A stretch of 55,978 nt of DNA, taken from positions 1-55,978 of the forward strand of contig NZ_JAERJR010000018.1 in the NCBI RefSeq assembly GCF_018257515.1, in the 5' to 3' direction. The notes under the pieces were generated by a model. The model had not been told where the DNA came from, did no database searches, and saw nothing but the letters and a program-made list of their open reading frames with translations. Below, one piece after another: positions 17,744 through 27,990 of this stretch (position 1 is the stretch's first letter; each line of letters starts with the position of its first letter). The position numbers were made by a program, and so were the translations under genes. Source of the DNA: Tatumella sp. JGM118 (lineage in GTDB: Bacteria; Pseudomonadota; Gammaproteobacteria; Enterobacterales; Enterobacteriaceae).

Positions 17744-20134
17744 ATGAAAAAAGTACCGCTCTTTGTAAGGATAATGGCAATTATCCTGCTCCTCTGTGGC
17801 TTGCCGCTGATTTTTGGCGGCGGCTATTTAATCTCTCTGTCCGGCTCCTGGTACTATCTGCTCGCCGGGATTGTGCTGCTGATCTCCTCGGTGCTGCTGT
17901 TTAAGGGCCGGCGGTCAGGGCTCGGGCTGTTTTTTGTGCTGTATGTGGCCTCGGTGTTATGGACCCTGTACGAAAGCGGCAGCGATTACTGGGGCTGGGT
18001 GCCACGGTTATCTGTACTGACCGTGCTCGGATTTTTATTATCGCTGGCCATTCCGTCGCTGAACGGTGGTCGTAAAAAAGGCCTGAGCCGTGGTCTGACC
18101 GGGTTGTTCGTGGTCATTTTCATCGCGGCCTTTGGCATGGCGTTTGTACCGTTTCACACTTATCGCTCCTCGGCCCCCCCGCCGGATTCCCCTCTGGCCA
18201 GCCAGGATAACCCTCCGGCCGTCAGTCAGCCTGACAGCGACTGGACCTATTACGGACGGGATACTCATGCCACGCGTTTTTCTCCGCTGAGTCAGATTAA
18301 CCCCGGCAATGTCGGCCAGCTGAAACGGGTATGGACTTACCGCACCGGTGACCTGCCACAACCAGGCCAGGTCAACAAATGGGCCGCAGAAAATACACCG
18401 ATCAAGGTCGGCGATGCCGTGTATGTCTGTTCAGCGCGCAACAATATTATCAAGCTGGATGCCGCCACCGGGAAACAAATCTGGAAGCATGACAGTGGCG
18501 TGAAATATGAAAGTATTCCGTATACCGCGGCCTGTAAAAGTCTTACCTGGTATACCTCGCATGTCGTCCCGGAAGGCCAGGCCTGCCATAACCGCCTGAT
18601 TGTCGGCACCCTTGATGAACGCCTGATTGCGGTGGATGCACAGACCGGTGAGTCATGTCAGCAGTTTGGTGATCACGGCCAGACTAACCTGTTAACCGGC
18701 CTGGGACACACCGTCCCCGGGTTTGTTGCCGTTACGGCTCCGGTGCCCATCGTCGATGGTGTGATTATTGTGAACCACGAAGTGCTGGACGGGCAGCGTC
18801 GCTGGGCCCCTTCCGGAGTGATCCGTGGATATGATGCAGAAACCGGTAAGTTTAAATGGGCGTGGGATGTCAATAATCCGGGCGTCCATAGCGAACCGAC
18901 AGGTGATCACTATTACAGCCGTGGCACCCCGAACTCCTGGGCCGCCATGACCGGTGACGATAAACTGGGTCTGGTCTATGTCCCGACCGGTAACTCCGCC
19001 GCCGATTACTACAGTGCGCTGCGTTCACCGAACGAGAACCGTGTGTCCTCCGCTATCGTGGCGCTGGATGTCAAAACCGGTGATGAGAAATGGGTGTTCC
19101 AGACCGTGCACAAAGATGTCTGGGACTACGATATCGGTTCACAGCCCACACTGTTTGACTTCCCTGGCGCAAATGGCCAGAGCATTCCCGCAATGATCGT
19201 GCCGACCAAACGGGGCCAGACATTTATCCTCAACCGTGCCACCGGTCAGCCGTTAAGTAAAACAGAAGAAAAACCGGCACCTGCCGGAGTGATCCCGGGC
19301 GACCCGCGCAGTCCGACGCAACCCTGGTCTGTGGATATGCCTCGTCTGGGGATGAAACCACTGACCGAAGCCAAAATGTGGGGGATATCGCTGTTCGATC
19401 AGCTGGCCTGCCGGATTAAATTCAGACAAGCTAATTATGTCGGTGAATTTACCCCGCCGTCGGTGACCAAACCCTGGATTGAATACCCCGGCTATAACGG
19501 CGGCAGCGACTGGGGCAGTGTGGCTTATGATCCGCAGACCGGTTTACTCATCGCCAACTGGAATAATACCCCGATGTATGACCAGCTGGTCAGCAGGAAA
19601 GAAGCCGATAAACAGGGGCTGGTTTCTATCGATTCCCCGGCCTATAAGCCTGGCGGCGGCGGGGCTGAGGGGAATGGCGCGATGGCAGACACCCCTTACG
19701 GGATTAATGTCTCACCGTTCTTCGCTCCGCTGACCAAAATGCTGTGCAACGAACCGCCTTATGGCATGATCACCGCGATCAATATGCATACACAGAAGGT
19801 ACTCTGGCAGCATCCGCTGGGCAGTGCCGAGAAGAACGGTCCGTTCGGTCTGCCTACCGAATTACCGATCAATATCGGTACACCGAATAATGGCGGCCCC
19901 ATTATTACAGCAGGCGGACTGACCTTTGTTGCGGCGACCACCGATGACAAGATCCGGGCTTACGACAGTAATACCGGTAAAGAAGTCTGGAGTGATACGT
20001 TACCTGCGGGGGGCCAGGCAACACCGATGACCTACTCTGTGGGTGGCAGGCAATATCTGGTCATTATGGCAGGCGGGCATCACTTTATGGGAACCCGGGT
20101 GGGCGATTACGTGATTGCCTATGCGCTGAACTGA
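17744..20134 (+). CDS. gcd: Membrane-bound PQQ-dependent glucose dehydrogenase
   Basis: 796 residues, the normal length for enterobacterial Gcd. Five N-terminal membrane segments (about 8-145) anchor it. The rest is an eight-bladed PQQ propeller facing the periplasm, with tryptophan-docking repeats such as IWKHDSG, FKWAWDV, KWVFQTVHKDVWDYD and LWQHPLG. It oxidises glucose to gluconolactone and passes electrons to ubiquinone. No PQQ biosynthesis genes lie in this window, so cofactor supply is from elsewhere. GGGGATG precedes the ATG. Its terminator lies just downstream. Confidence 0.95.
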   Translation: MKKVPLFVRIMAIILLLCGLPLIFGGGYLISLSGSWYYLLAGIVLLISSVLLFKGRRSGLGLFFVLYVASVLWTLYESGSDYWGWVPRLSVLTVLGFLLSLAIPSLNGGRKKGLSRGLTGLFVVIFIAAFGMAFVPFHTYRSSAPPPDSPLASQDNPPAVSQPDSDWTYYGRDTHATRFSPLSQINPGNVGQLKRVWTYRTGDLPQPGQVNKWAAENTPIKVGDAVYVCSARNNIIKLDAATGKQIWKHDSGVKYESIPYTAACKSLTWYTSHVVPEGQACHNRLIVGTLDERLIAVDAQTGESCQQFGDHGQTNLLTGLGHTVPGFVAVTAPVPIVDGVIIVNHEVLDGQRRWAPSGVIRGYDAETGKFKWAWDVNNPGVHSEPTGDHYYSRGTPNSWAAMTGDDKLGLVYVPTGNSAADYYSALRSPNENRVSSAIVALDVKTGDEKWVFQTVHKDVWDYDIGSQPTLFDFPGANGQSIPAMIVPTKRGQTFILNRATGQPLSKTEEKPAPAGVIPGDPRSPTQPWSVDMPRLGMKPLTEAKMWGISLFDQLACRIKFRQANYVGEFTPPSVTKPWIEYPGYNGGSDWGSVAYDPQTGLLIANWNNTPMYDQLVSRKEADKQGLVSIDSPAYKPGGGGAEGNGAMADTPYGINVSPFFAPLTKMLCNEPPYGMITAINMHTQKVLWQHPLGSAEKNGPFGLPTELPINIGTPNNGGPIITAGGLTFVAATTDDKIRAYDSNTGKEVWSDTLPAGGQATPMTYSVGGRQYLVIMAGGHHFMGTRVGDYVIAYALN

Positions 20135-20166
20135 TGATATCGGGCATCCGCCGTCTGTAAATAAAA

Positions 20167-20199
20167 CAGCCCCGCCATTGCTGACGGGGCTGTTTTTTT
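20167..20199 (+). terminator. gcd terminator
   Basis: CAGCCCCG / CGGGGCTG with a ten-base loop, followed by seven T. It separates gcd from the convergent yqhA gene. A short A-run on the left side might let it work weakly on minus as well. Confidence 0.9.
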
Positions 20200-20214
20200 A
20201 CCGGGGCATCAGGA

Positions 20215-20718
20215 TCAGTGACCCCCTTTCGCCTGCCGTGACATCTTATCCAGATAGCCCATCACAAAGGCAGACAACACGAATGTCAGATGCAGCAGGA
20301 TGTACCAGAGCACTTTACGGTTATCGATGGTTCTCATTTCCATAAAAACCCGTAACAGGTGTATCGAGGAGATCGCCACAATGGAGGCGGCCACTTTATT
20401 TTTCAGCGACCCGGAATCCATTTTCCCCAGCCAGTTCAGCTTTTCTTTATGCTCATCGATATCCAGTGCCGAAATAAAGTTTTCGTAGCCGGACAGCATG
20501 ACCATGATCAGTAATCCGCCCACCAGAGACATATCCACCAGCGACAGCAGCAGCAGGATCAACTCATTTTCGCTGACAGACAGGATGTGGGGCAGCACAT
20601 GAAAAATCTCCTGAAAGAACTTAATGGTCAGAGCCAGTAATCCCAGAGAGAGGCCAAAATACACCGGAGCCAGTAACCACCGGGTGGCATACATCAGATT
20701 TTCGGTAAAACGTTCCAT
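20215..20718 (-). CDS. yqhA: YqhA-family inner-membrane protein (UPF0114)
   Basis: 167 residues with about four membrane segments. It closely follows E. coli YqhA as I recall it: MERF..., [43 protein letters not shown] and [13 protein letters not shown]. The start at 20718 was chosen to match that N-terminus; the open frame extends 29 codons further upstream without similarity. Function is not established. It stands between gcd and the ABC exporter gene; operon membership with the latter is possible (110-base gap). Confidence 0.9.
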   Translation of the reverse strand: MERFTENLMYATRWLLAPVYFGLSLGLLALTIKFFQEIFHVLPHILSVSENELILLLLSLVDMSLVGGLLIMVMLSGYENFISALDIDEHKEKLNWLGKMDSGSLKNKVAASIVAISSIHLLRVFMEMRTIDNRKVLWYILLHLTFVLSAFVMGYLDKMSRQAKGGH

Positions 20719-20828
20719 AACAATCCGGAAATAATGAATAATAAAATCAGTATACCTGACAGGATCTCTGCTCCGAAGCCCCGCGACCACTTTATCTGCG
20801 GTCACGGGGCTGGAGTAGAGCGGAACGG

Positions 20829-22661
20829 TCAGTCTGCGCCGACAAATCCCCCGGTCTGACGCTGCCAGAGCCGTGCATAGACCCCTTGTGCCGCCAGAAG
20901 TTGCTGATGGTTGCCTGTCTCCACAATCCTGCCATGCTCTAACACAATCAGCCGATCCATGCGTGCGATGGTCGACAGACGATGTGCTATCGCAATCACG
21001 GTTTTCCCGTCCATCAGAGATTCCAGGCTCTCCTGAATCGCGGCCTCCACCTCGGAATCGAGGGCGGAAGTGGCCTCATCCATCACCAGGATCGGCGCGT
21101 TTTTCAGCAATACCCTCGCGATAGCAATACGCTGACGTTGTCCGCCGGAGAGTTTGACGCCCCGCTCACCGACATGTGCATCCAGGCCGTAGCGGCCCTG
21201 GGCATCCGAGAGTTGAGGAATAAATTCTTCTGCACGGGCCCCGTGCAGGGCTGCCTCAATTTCGGCATCGGTGGCCCCGGGGCGTCCATAGAGTAAATTA
21301 TCCCGGATCGAACGGTGCAGAAGCGAGGTGTCCTGGGTGATCATCCCTATCTGGCTGCGTAAACTTTCCTGGGTGACGTCGGCAATGTTCTGCCCGTCGA
21401 TGGATATTGCTCCGTCATTCAGGTCATACATACGTAACAGTAAATTGACCAGCGTTGACTTGCCGGCACCCGACGCCCCTATCAGCCCGATTTTCTCCCC
21501 GGGCCGTAGTGTCAGATCGATATCCGAGAGGATCGGCCGGCCCTGACCATAGCGAAATGAGACATGGTCAAAACGGATTTCTCCCCGGGTGACGGTCAGC
21601 GCCGGCGCACCAGGTTTGTCCTGAACACTCAGCGGCTGAGAGATGGTCGCCATCCCATCCTGCACCATACCGATATTGGCAAAAATACCGTTCACCACCC
21701 ACATGATCCAGCCGGACATATTGACCAGCCGGATCACCAGCCCCGTCGCCAGCGCAATGGCGCCGACGGAAATCAGCGACTGGCTCCATAACCAGAGAGC
21801 CAGCCCGGTGGTGCTGACGATTAAGGCACCGTTCAGGGTCGAGAGGGTCACATCCATCGCGGTGATCATCCGTCCCGCCAGCTGAGTGGTTTCCGTCTGT
21901 TCGAGGATAGCCTCACGGGCATTTTTCTGTTCCAGGTCACTGTGGGCAAACAGCTTCAGGGTTGAGATATTGGTATATCCGTCAACAATAAAGCCCATCA
22001 GTTTCGACCGGGCTTCCGAGGAGACCACAGAGCGTTGCTTGACCCGCGGGACAAAAAAGACCAGACAGGCTACATACACCACCAGCCAGATGATCAGGGG
22101 GATCATCAGCTTCCAGTCCGCCTCAGCAAACAGCACCAGCGCGGTAATTGCATAGATGGCCACATGCCAGATAGCATCCACCAGTTGAACGGCTGAGTCA
22201 CATAAGGAACTGCCGGTCTGCATAATGCGCTGTGCAATGCGTCCGGCAAAGTCATTCTGGAAGAACGTCAGACTTTGCCGCAGCACATAATTATGGTGTT
22301 GCCAGCGCATCAGGCTGGTCAGACGGGGGTTAATCGTCTGATGGATCAACAGGTCATGCAGTGCAATAAACACCGGACGGATGATCAGCGCCACCGCCCC
22401 CATCCAGCTCAGCAGCAACCAGTGATCCCGAAAGACCGATGCCGGATGCGCACTGTCGACTAAATCGATGATCTTACTCAGATAGCTGAACAGCGCGACC
22501 TCGATCAACGCACCGATCAGACCGACAACCAGCAACCCGGCAAAGCAGGGCCAGACCTGACGAAGATAATAGGCATAAAACCGGCCAGGTGTTTTCGGCG
22601 GGGCATCCGAAGGTGGATCCCGGAAGATATCAATAAATCGTTCAAAACGTTCAGATAACAT
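20829..22661 (-). CDS. ABC exporter half-transporter (MsbA/YojI-like, fused permease and ATPase)
   Basis: 610 residues from the ATG at 22661. The upstream frame adds 77 codons of cysteine-rich, non-membrane sequence and is unlikely. Six membrane segments (about 30-330) are followed by an ATPase with Walker [10 protein letters not shown], signature LSGGQRQR, Walker [13 protein letters not shown] and switch IAHRLSTI. All catalytic motifs are intact, so a homodimeric exporter is expected. The substrate is not evident. It is separated from the AT-rich uptake block by 227 bases and has ordinary codon use, so I treat it as a separate gene. Confidence 0.82.
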   Translation of the reverse strand: MLSERFERFIDIFRDPPSDAPPKTPGRFYAYYLRQVWPCFAGLLVVGLIGALIEVALFSYLSKIIDLVDSAHPASVFRDHWLLLSWMGAVALIIRPVFIALHDLLIHQTINPRLTSLMRWQHHNYVLRQSLTFFQNDFAGRIAQRIMQTGSSLCDSAVQLVDAIWHVAIYAITALVLFAEADWKLMIPLIIWLVVYVACLVFFVPRVKQRSVVSSEARSKLMGFIVDGYTNISTLKLFAHSDLEQKNAREAILEQTETTQLAGRMITAMDVTLSTLNGALIVSTTGLALWLWSQSLISVGAIALATGLVIRLVNMSGWIMWVVNGIFANIGMVQDGMATISQPLSVQDKPGAPALTVTRGEIRFDHVSFRYGQGRPILSDIDLTLRPGEKIGLIGASGAGKSTLVNLLLRMYDLNDGAISIDGQNIADVTQESLRSQIGMITQDTSLLHRSIRDNLLYGRPGATDAEIEAALHGARAEEFIPQLSDAQGRYGLDAHVGERGVKLSGGQRQRIAIARVLLKNAPILVMDEATSALDSEVEAAIQESLESLMDGKTVIAIAHRLSTIARMDRLIVLEHGRIVETGNHQQLLAAQGVYARLWQRQTGGFVGAD

Positions 22662-22888
22662 AACATCACAGCCCGACACTAAGAATTGAACCGATAGCTT
22701 AGTGCAAATCCTCTTATCCTTCAGCATCCGTAAGAAGATAACAGAGCAGTAAATCCCCCCGTCCGCTGCACCGGGCGCACAGAGGCCCGGCGCACACCGG
22801 ACATCTGTAAGCGGGTTCACCGTGGGCGGACACGTGATGTCAGGGCAGGATACCGCAGCCTGCCCTGTCATCTGCATGATCACCTGAG

Positions 22889-24118
22889 TCAAAGAAGGGT
22901 TATAAAATATTCTTTTAATGACCGGGAAGGATGACCTCCAATGACCTGCTGATGAATATCTGTTTCTTTCTTTTGAAATTCGCTGTTTTCTTCATTCAGT
23001 TCTGCCCAGACAGTGAATAATGCCTCACTGTATGCCTGACCATGAATATCGACCCCAGCCTCTCTGTCAGCCGCGAGTTTATTCCTGATCCAATCCATTC
23101 TCTCCTGACGAATTTCAAATATTTCCCGGTCTGTCCAGCCTGCGGCCAGCTGGTATTGGTATTCGTAAAAAGCATAAAAAAAGCGTGAAAAATCATCAAT
23201 CTGGCTTTTATTTTCCACACGTAATGGCGGCGAGTTTCTGGAGATGAAAAAAGCCAGTAAATACCCGACTTGCCCGTGAGGCGGAGAATTCTCCATACAG
23301 ACAGTGGCTTCGGAGGCAATATCTTGCCATAGCGACATGGCAGAGGGTTGGCCTTCAATCACCTGGCCGATCGCCTGACACCAGGCGGCAGTCAGTTGCT
23401 GTTGCTGATCGCTAAATTTAATTCCCGGACGTTTAAATAACGACTCCTGTAACCAGTGACGGATACTTTGCAGGGGGATCAGACTATAATCTTTACCGGC
23501 TTTAATCTTTCCGGCCAACCGATGAATGTCGCCAGTCTCCTGAAATGAGAGGAAGGAGAAAAAATGCAGGAAAACATCCGGTAAGCCGAATACCCGTGAC
23601 AGATAGCCCTTTTCATCATCGATAGCACTCAGAAGATTGCCTTGTTTCGTGTCTCCGGCCGTTATTTCACCGGATGTCCGGTCACTGTCAGAGAGAGAAA
23701 GTAACTCTCTGGTGAAGAGACCCAGCACGCGCTGATCATGATAAAAAGAAAGCCAGTCATAAGATTTATAGAGATAAACGGGCTCCCCGGCATTGCTCTG
23801 ACAGCCATGACGGGTCAGCCATGTCACAAAGTCAGCTTTGCCGGCCACGCCGTTTTTCCTGGCGACCTCGCTGCCATTACGAAACAAAATCAGCGTCGGA
23901 ATACTTCGGACATTCAGTTCACCCGGAACTTTATTATAGTCATCAATATTAACTTTAATAATCTTAAGCTCATCAGAGTAATCAACAGACAACTGTTCAA
24001 GCACGGGTTCCAGGGATTGACAGGGAGCACACCAGGGTGCCCATAAATCCAGTAACACAAACCCCTGCTGCTGACTGAGAAAATAAACAGGATTTTCTGC
24101 GGTAAAATTCATCATCAT
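22889..24118 (-). CDS. Thioredoxin-domain protein with unrecognised C-terminal extension
   Basis: 409 residues from the ATG at 24118, which has GGAG five bases upstream; an upstream in-frame GTG (24124) is less well placed. Residues 1-108 are a thioredoxin domain: WAPWCAPC gives the redox pair Cys30/Cys33, and SIPTLILFRNG holds the cis-proline. There is no signal peptide, so it should act in the cytoplasm. The remaining 300 residues are mostly helical-looking, rich in Trp, Gln and Ser, and match nothing I know. It is the last gene of the AT-rich minus-strand block after two SbmA-like ABC transporters. A role in reducing an imported disulfide-containing molecule is inference from context. Confidence 0.75.
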   Translation of the reverse strand: MMMNFTAENPVYFLSQQQGFVLLDLWAPWCAPCQSLEPVLEQLSVDYSDELKIIKVNIDDYNKVPGELNVRSIPTLILFRNGSEVARKNGVAGKADFVTWLTRHGCQSNAGEPVYLYKSYDWLSFYHDQRVLGLFTRELLSLSDSDRTSGEITAGDTKQGNLLSAIDDEKGYLSRVFGLPDVFLHFFSFLSFQETGDIHRLAGKIKAGKDYSLIPLQSIRHWLQESLFKRPGIKFSDQQQQLTAAWCQAIGQVIEGQPSAMSLWQDIASEATVCMENSPPHGQVGYLLAFFISRNSPPLRVENKSQIDDFSRFFYAFYEYQYQLAAGWTDREIFEIRQERMDWIRNKLAADREAGVDIHGQAYSEALFTVWAELNEENSEFQKKETDIHQQVIGGHPSRSLKEYFITLL

Positions 24119-24225
24119 AATCACTCCGGAGATTCAATATCACTGGATAAACACCGGCTAATACCTCAACCCTATCCGGCTGGATCAGGTTTAAACACCT
24201 GCCCCGCTGTCAATTTGGTTGCAGA
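24119..24225 (-). other. Structured intercistronic spacer before the thioredoxin-domain gene
   Basis: On minus it can form CAGGT...ACCTG around a six-base loop, plus GC-rich pairings on either side. No T-run follows. It may be an mRNA processing or control element. It has a passing likeness to the 3' part of a TPP aptamer but lacks the CUGAGA core. Confidence 0.3.
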
Positions 24226-25935
24226 TTATGCATGGCTAATGGGGTGATATTGCCAATGGCCGTCTGCTGACAATACGAGATTCATGCTGTGATAACGGGC
24301 CAGTTCTTCCCGGTGTGCAACACTGATAACAAGAATCCGATGTTCTGCCAGTAAATGATAAACCCGCGCTTCTGTCTCAGAATCCAGTGCACTGGTAGCC
24401 TCATCCAGAAAGACATAGGCAGGTTTACGCAATAACACCCGGACAAAAGAAACGATTTGTTGCTCCCCCAGAGAAAGTTCTTTTTTCCAGTCAGACTGCG
24501 CGTCAAATCCGCCATGTTTATGGATAATATCTTCCTTCCCTAACTGGTGAAGGATATGGAGAATCTGTTCATCGAAATTATCGTTATCCTGCAACGGATA
24601 GATAAACTGAGCGCGCAGACCGGCGGTGGTCATATAGGTTTTTTGGGGTAAAAACATAATGTCGTGATCTGCCGGAAGATTGACATTTCCCGTGGCATAG
24701 GGCCATATCCCGGCCAGCATCCGGAGTAACGTACTCTTCCCGACCCCGGTCGGGCCGGTGATCAACGTATTTTCAGTGATTGTAATGCTGATATTTCTGA
24801 TCAGACAGGTTGTCGTATCCGGTAAATAGATATTCACATCGAGCAGCTCTGCTTTATCAGAGAAATGACGAATGACGCCCTGACTATTACTCTCTTTTCC
24901 GGCAATCATCCGGTCCGCATTTTTGATCTCGCAGACACGATTCACACTCGGTACCATATTAATAACATTAGGAATTAAAAATATCAGCTGATTAGTCATG
25001 ATCCAGGCAAAAAAGGCACTACCGGAGACCTGGTCAATCGTTCCGTACTGTATTTTACCGGAGAAATAGAGAGGCACGATAAAAAAGAGCGGGAGCACCG
25101 TGTACAAAGTATTAAATATCACCCCCACCACCGTGATAAACATATTATAAAAAATCGATATTTTCGTCCATCTGACGACAACCTGCAGCAAACCGAATAA
25201 TCTGTTCTTTTCAGTATTCTCTCCCCGGTAAAAAGAAATAACCTCGGCATCATCCCTGAGCTGAACCAGTCCGGTACGATAGTCTGCGCTGGATTTCAGG
25301 ATATTCCAGTTAATTTTTATTAATGGATTATTGATCAGAACATTCACAATAAAAATGGAGACTAAAGAAATAATAATTGCGTGACTTAACTCCGGAGAAA
25401 CCTGGTTGATGATCCCCAACTGAATGCTGAAAGTCATTATCACCCCAAACACCCGGGTCGGCAGGTCAACGATAGCCTTACAAAAGGTATTGATATCCTG
25501 CTGTATCCTCTGGTCCGGATTATCAATTTCCTGATACATTTCTATTTTATAAAATGACCGGTTCGTTAAATAATCATCCACAATCTCTTTGGTCAGATTT
25601 TTACGCCAATCCTGTACCAGCCAGGATGAAAAAAAATCGGTGGTCCTGAACAATATATTAATAGAAATCGTAATAAAACTTAACCATATCAGCAGCCGCC
25701 AGTAGATTGAGTGTTTACCCACCAGAGCATTGGTCTGGTCTGCCATCAGCCTGGAGATATATCCTCCCATAGTGCTGGTGAATACGGTAATTAAAATGCA
25801 TAGCAGCAACATTCCCCAGGGCTTGAACGCATTTTTTCCGAACCAGTACCCTTTAGTCAGTTCAACAATCCCTTTGAAAAAAAGACTATTTAGCCGATAT
25901 TTTCTCTTATTTCCTGATGAAAAAACGTTTATCAT
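24226..25935 (-). CDS. SbmA/YddA-like ABC transporter, second of a pair
   Basis: 569 residues. The membrane domain (about 25-330) has the ABC_membrane_2/SbmA-BacA pattern, including IDNPDQRIQQDINTF in the first cytoplasmic region. The ATPase (about 360-569) has Walker A GPTGVGKST, LSLGEQQ as signature (the LSLGEQ form of the ABCD/YddA/Rv1819c group), Walker [14 protein letters not shown] and switch His in SVAHRE. The gene overlaps the end of its partner by four bases (ATGA), so translation is coupled. Members of this group import peptides, antibiotics or cobalamin despite the exporter fold. Likely heterodimer with the preceding gene product; substrate unknown. Confidence 0.8.
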   Translation of the reverse strand: MINVFSSGNKRKYRLNSLFFKGIVELTKGYWFGKNAFKPWGMLLLCILITVFTSTMGGYISRLMADQTNALVGKHSIYWRLLIWLSFITISINILFRTTDFFSSWLVQDWRKNLTKEIVDDYLTNRSFYKIEMYQEIDNPDQRIQQDINTFCKAIVDLPTRVFGVIMTFSIQLGIINQVSPELSHAIIISLVSIFIVNVLINNPLIKINWNILKSSADYRTGLVQLRDDAEVISFYRGENTEKNRLFGLLQVVVRWTKISIFYNMFITVVGVIFNTLYTVLPLFFIVPLYFSGKIQYGTIDQVSGSAFFAWIMTNQLIFLIPNVINMVPSVNRVCEIKNADRMIAGKESNSQGVIRHFSDKAELLDVNIYLPDTTTCLIRNISITITENTLITGPTGVGKSTLLRMLAGIWPYATGNVNLPADHDIMFLPQKTYMTTAGLRAQFIYPLQDNDNFDEQILHILHQLGKEDIIHKHGGFDAQSDWKKELSLGEQQIVSFVRVLLRKPAYVFLDEATSALDSETEARVYHLLAEHRILVISVAHREELARYHSMNLVLSADGHWQYHPISHA

Positions 25936-27695
25936 TTTGCCCCCCCTGAGGGTAATATTTCTGACCCGGAAGGAATAACATCAATACTCCATTCTCCCCG
26001 GGAGTGCAGCATTAATAAATAATGATGATATTTCATCACTGTCTTATTATGAGCAATAGTGATAATATTGATATTCAGACTGACTAATTGTTGATAAATT
26101 AAGTCTTCGGTGACGGGGTCAAGCGCACTGGTTGCCTCATCAAGGAACAGATAACCCGGTTTTGCCAGCATAACTCTCGCCAATGCAATACGTTGTTGTT
26201 CACCCAGAGATAAACTGTTCCTCCAGTTTTCAATCGAATCGAGTGATCCGTACCGGCTTATCATCTCAGACAGTTTTACCTGCTGTATGACGGCCTGTAA
26301 CTGCTCGTCGCTATAGGTGCTGTTCGGGTAAGGGTAACAAAACTGGTCACGTAACGAACCATTGATCAGGTAAGGCTTTTGCGGCAGAAAAAAAACATTA
26401 TCCTGCGGAGGCATTTCAACCTGCCCCTCGCCTGCATTCCACAAACCGGATAACACGCGAAACAGTGAACTTTTACCACTGCCGGTCTTACCCATAATGA
26501 CTATATTTTTTCTGCCAGCCGCCTCCGGGAATAACCCGAAATTAAGCTTATCAAACAGAATATTTTTAGTGCCAGGCACATAAATACTCAGGTCAGTGAC
26601 TTTTAAGTGTTTTCCGGTAGTCATTCTCACGCAAGGTATCGGGTGGTTCTTTCCTGAGTTGTTTTGCTCATTACTTTCCTGAACTTCTGCCAGACGATCG
26701 ATAGACGGGGCAATTTTAATCACTTGCGGAATCAGCCTTGTCAGTATACTGAAGCTCATCAGCATCATGCTGGCAGAAGCCACACCCTGCATCACCTGCC
26801 CATAGCTCATTTGCCCTTTAAAATACACCGGTACCAGGATAACCATCGGCAGAATGCTCCACAGTAACTCGAGAAAATCAGAACTCAACCCGACAAACCA
26901 CTGATAGCTAACGTTAATCATGGTTTTATTAATTGTGCGATCGAGGAACCTGTAAATGACGGAGGTTTCTGCCTTCTCCCCCCTGAGTAAGGCGATCTGT
27001 TCTGCGTTGCTCTTCGTTTGCATTAATGAATAACGCAGATCACCCTCAGCGACTTTTATTTTAAAAATCTGACGAATGGTCGGACGATAAATAAAATAAG
27101 TCACAAAAAATTTGAAGAATGTGTACCCCACCACCAGAATAATGATCTGCGGGGATAAAGTATAAAGAATGGATGCCTGAACAATAACATCCCCGACAGA
27201 GGCCAGGAATGCCCGCGGGATTTCAATCAGGGTGCTGCAAACGGGTGAGACTTCTTCCTCAATACGCTGGTCAACATTATCTATTTTTTTTTGTTGTTGA
27301 ATATTATAGTAATTTTTCTTATAAAGAAGTTTAGCGATAGTATCTTTTGATAACCATGGCCACCATACGATGTTAATCAACCCTTCCAGTAAAGGCATAA
27401 CCCCCGTCATTAAAGAACGAATGACGCCGTACAGGGTCAGCATAATAATATATTTTATATATTCATCCTGATGTTTCGCAACTAAGGCATCGGTAGTCTC
27501 TTTGGTCATGACCGAAAATGAAGCGCCGGAATAGGTGTATCCTACCACTGCGGCAGCCAATACCGCCAGAACCAGCCAGGCTTTCCAGGACGCCTTATTC
27601 AGCCAGAACATCCGATACAGTCTCCAGACTCTTCGGAAAAACAATGCATTGAGTCTATATCTGCTATTGTCTTTATCTATTTCCTGCATCGACAT
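25932..27695 (-). CDS. SbmA/YddA-like ABC transporter, first of a pair
   Basis: 587 residues from the ATG at 27695, preceded by GGGAATAAG; an upstream TTG (27716) has no ribosome binding site. Membrane domain about 25-330, with the family word IDNVDQRIEEEVS. ATPase about 370-587 with [29 protein letters not shown] and the switch His in TIAHNK. It is clearly paralogous to the next gene but diverged, which fits a heterodimer. Both have intact catalytic motifs. The 300-base spacer upstream separates it from the TonB receptor, and may hold its own promoter. Confidence 0.8.
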   Translation of the reverse strand: MSMQEIDKDNSRYRLNALFFRRVWRLYRMFWLNKASWKAWLVLAVLAAAVVGYTYSGASFSVMTKETTDALVAKHQDEYIKYIIMLTLYGVIRSLMTGVMPLLEGLINIVWWPWLSKDTIAKLLYKKNYYNIQQQKKIDNVDQRIEEEVSPVCSTLIEIPRAFLASVGDVIVQASILYTLSPQIIILVVGYTFFKFFVTYFIYRPTIRQIFKIKVAEGDLRYSLMQTKSNAEQIALLRGEKAETSVIYRFLDRTINKTMINVSYQWFVGLSSDFLELLWSILPMVILVPVYFKGQMSYGQVMQGVASASMMLMSFSILTRLIPQVIKIAPSIDRLAEVQESNEQNNSGKNHPIPCVRMTTGKHLKVTDLSIYVPGTKNILFDKLNFGLFPEAAGRKNIVIMGKTGSGKSSLFRVLSGLWNAGEGQVEMPPQDNVFFLPQKPYLINGSLRDQFCYPYPNSTYSDEQLQAVIQQVKLSEMISRYGSLDSIENWRNSLSLGEQQRIALARVMLAKPGYLFLDEATSALDPVTEDLIYQQLVSLNINIITIAHNKTVMKYHHYLLMLHSRGEWSIDVIPSGSEILPSGGAK

Positions 27696-27868
27696 ATTCT
27701 TATTCCCGTTGTTCAAGAGTGACGTTTTACCGTGAAAAATTCAGATGGGTTAAATGCTAATATGCAAGCGATAAAACACAGAAAAACTCTCCTTAATTTC
27801 GCAGACTAAGGAGTGTGATCCCAGAAATCATTAAAATTAATAATATATAAAACAAGTGAGACTCGTGT

Positions 27869-27884
27869 ATTCCCCCCGGGGAAT
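27869..27884. promoter_or_regulatory. Perfect 7-2-7 inverted repeat upstream of the ABC pair
   Basis: ATTCCCC-CC-GGGGAAT lies in the spacer between the TonB receptor end and the ABC pair, about 175 bases before the first ABC start codon. It has the same 7-2-7 form as the palindrome at 4761-4776. An operator or a hairpin at the 3' end of the receptor transcript are both possible. Confidence 0.35.
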
Positions 27885-27990
27885 TAAAACAAATATGCAT
27901 CCGCCTCCGGAGTCGGAATTTAAAATTAACATATAATTCCCAATGACGTTTCACTCTGGGGCTTATCCCGTGGGAAAAATATCTTTCAGG

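Noticed and set aside
20829-22892. Longer form of the ABC exporter starting at 22892
   Set aside because: The extra 77 residues are cysteine-rich, have no match to the family N-terminus and overlap the end of the thioredoxin-domain gene.
24136-24215. Resemblance to a TPP riboswitch before the thioredoxin-domain gene
   Set aside because: AACCTGATC and TAGGG words occur, but the CUGAGA core and the P2/P3 arm are missing and no thiamine gene is near.
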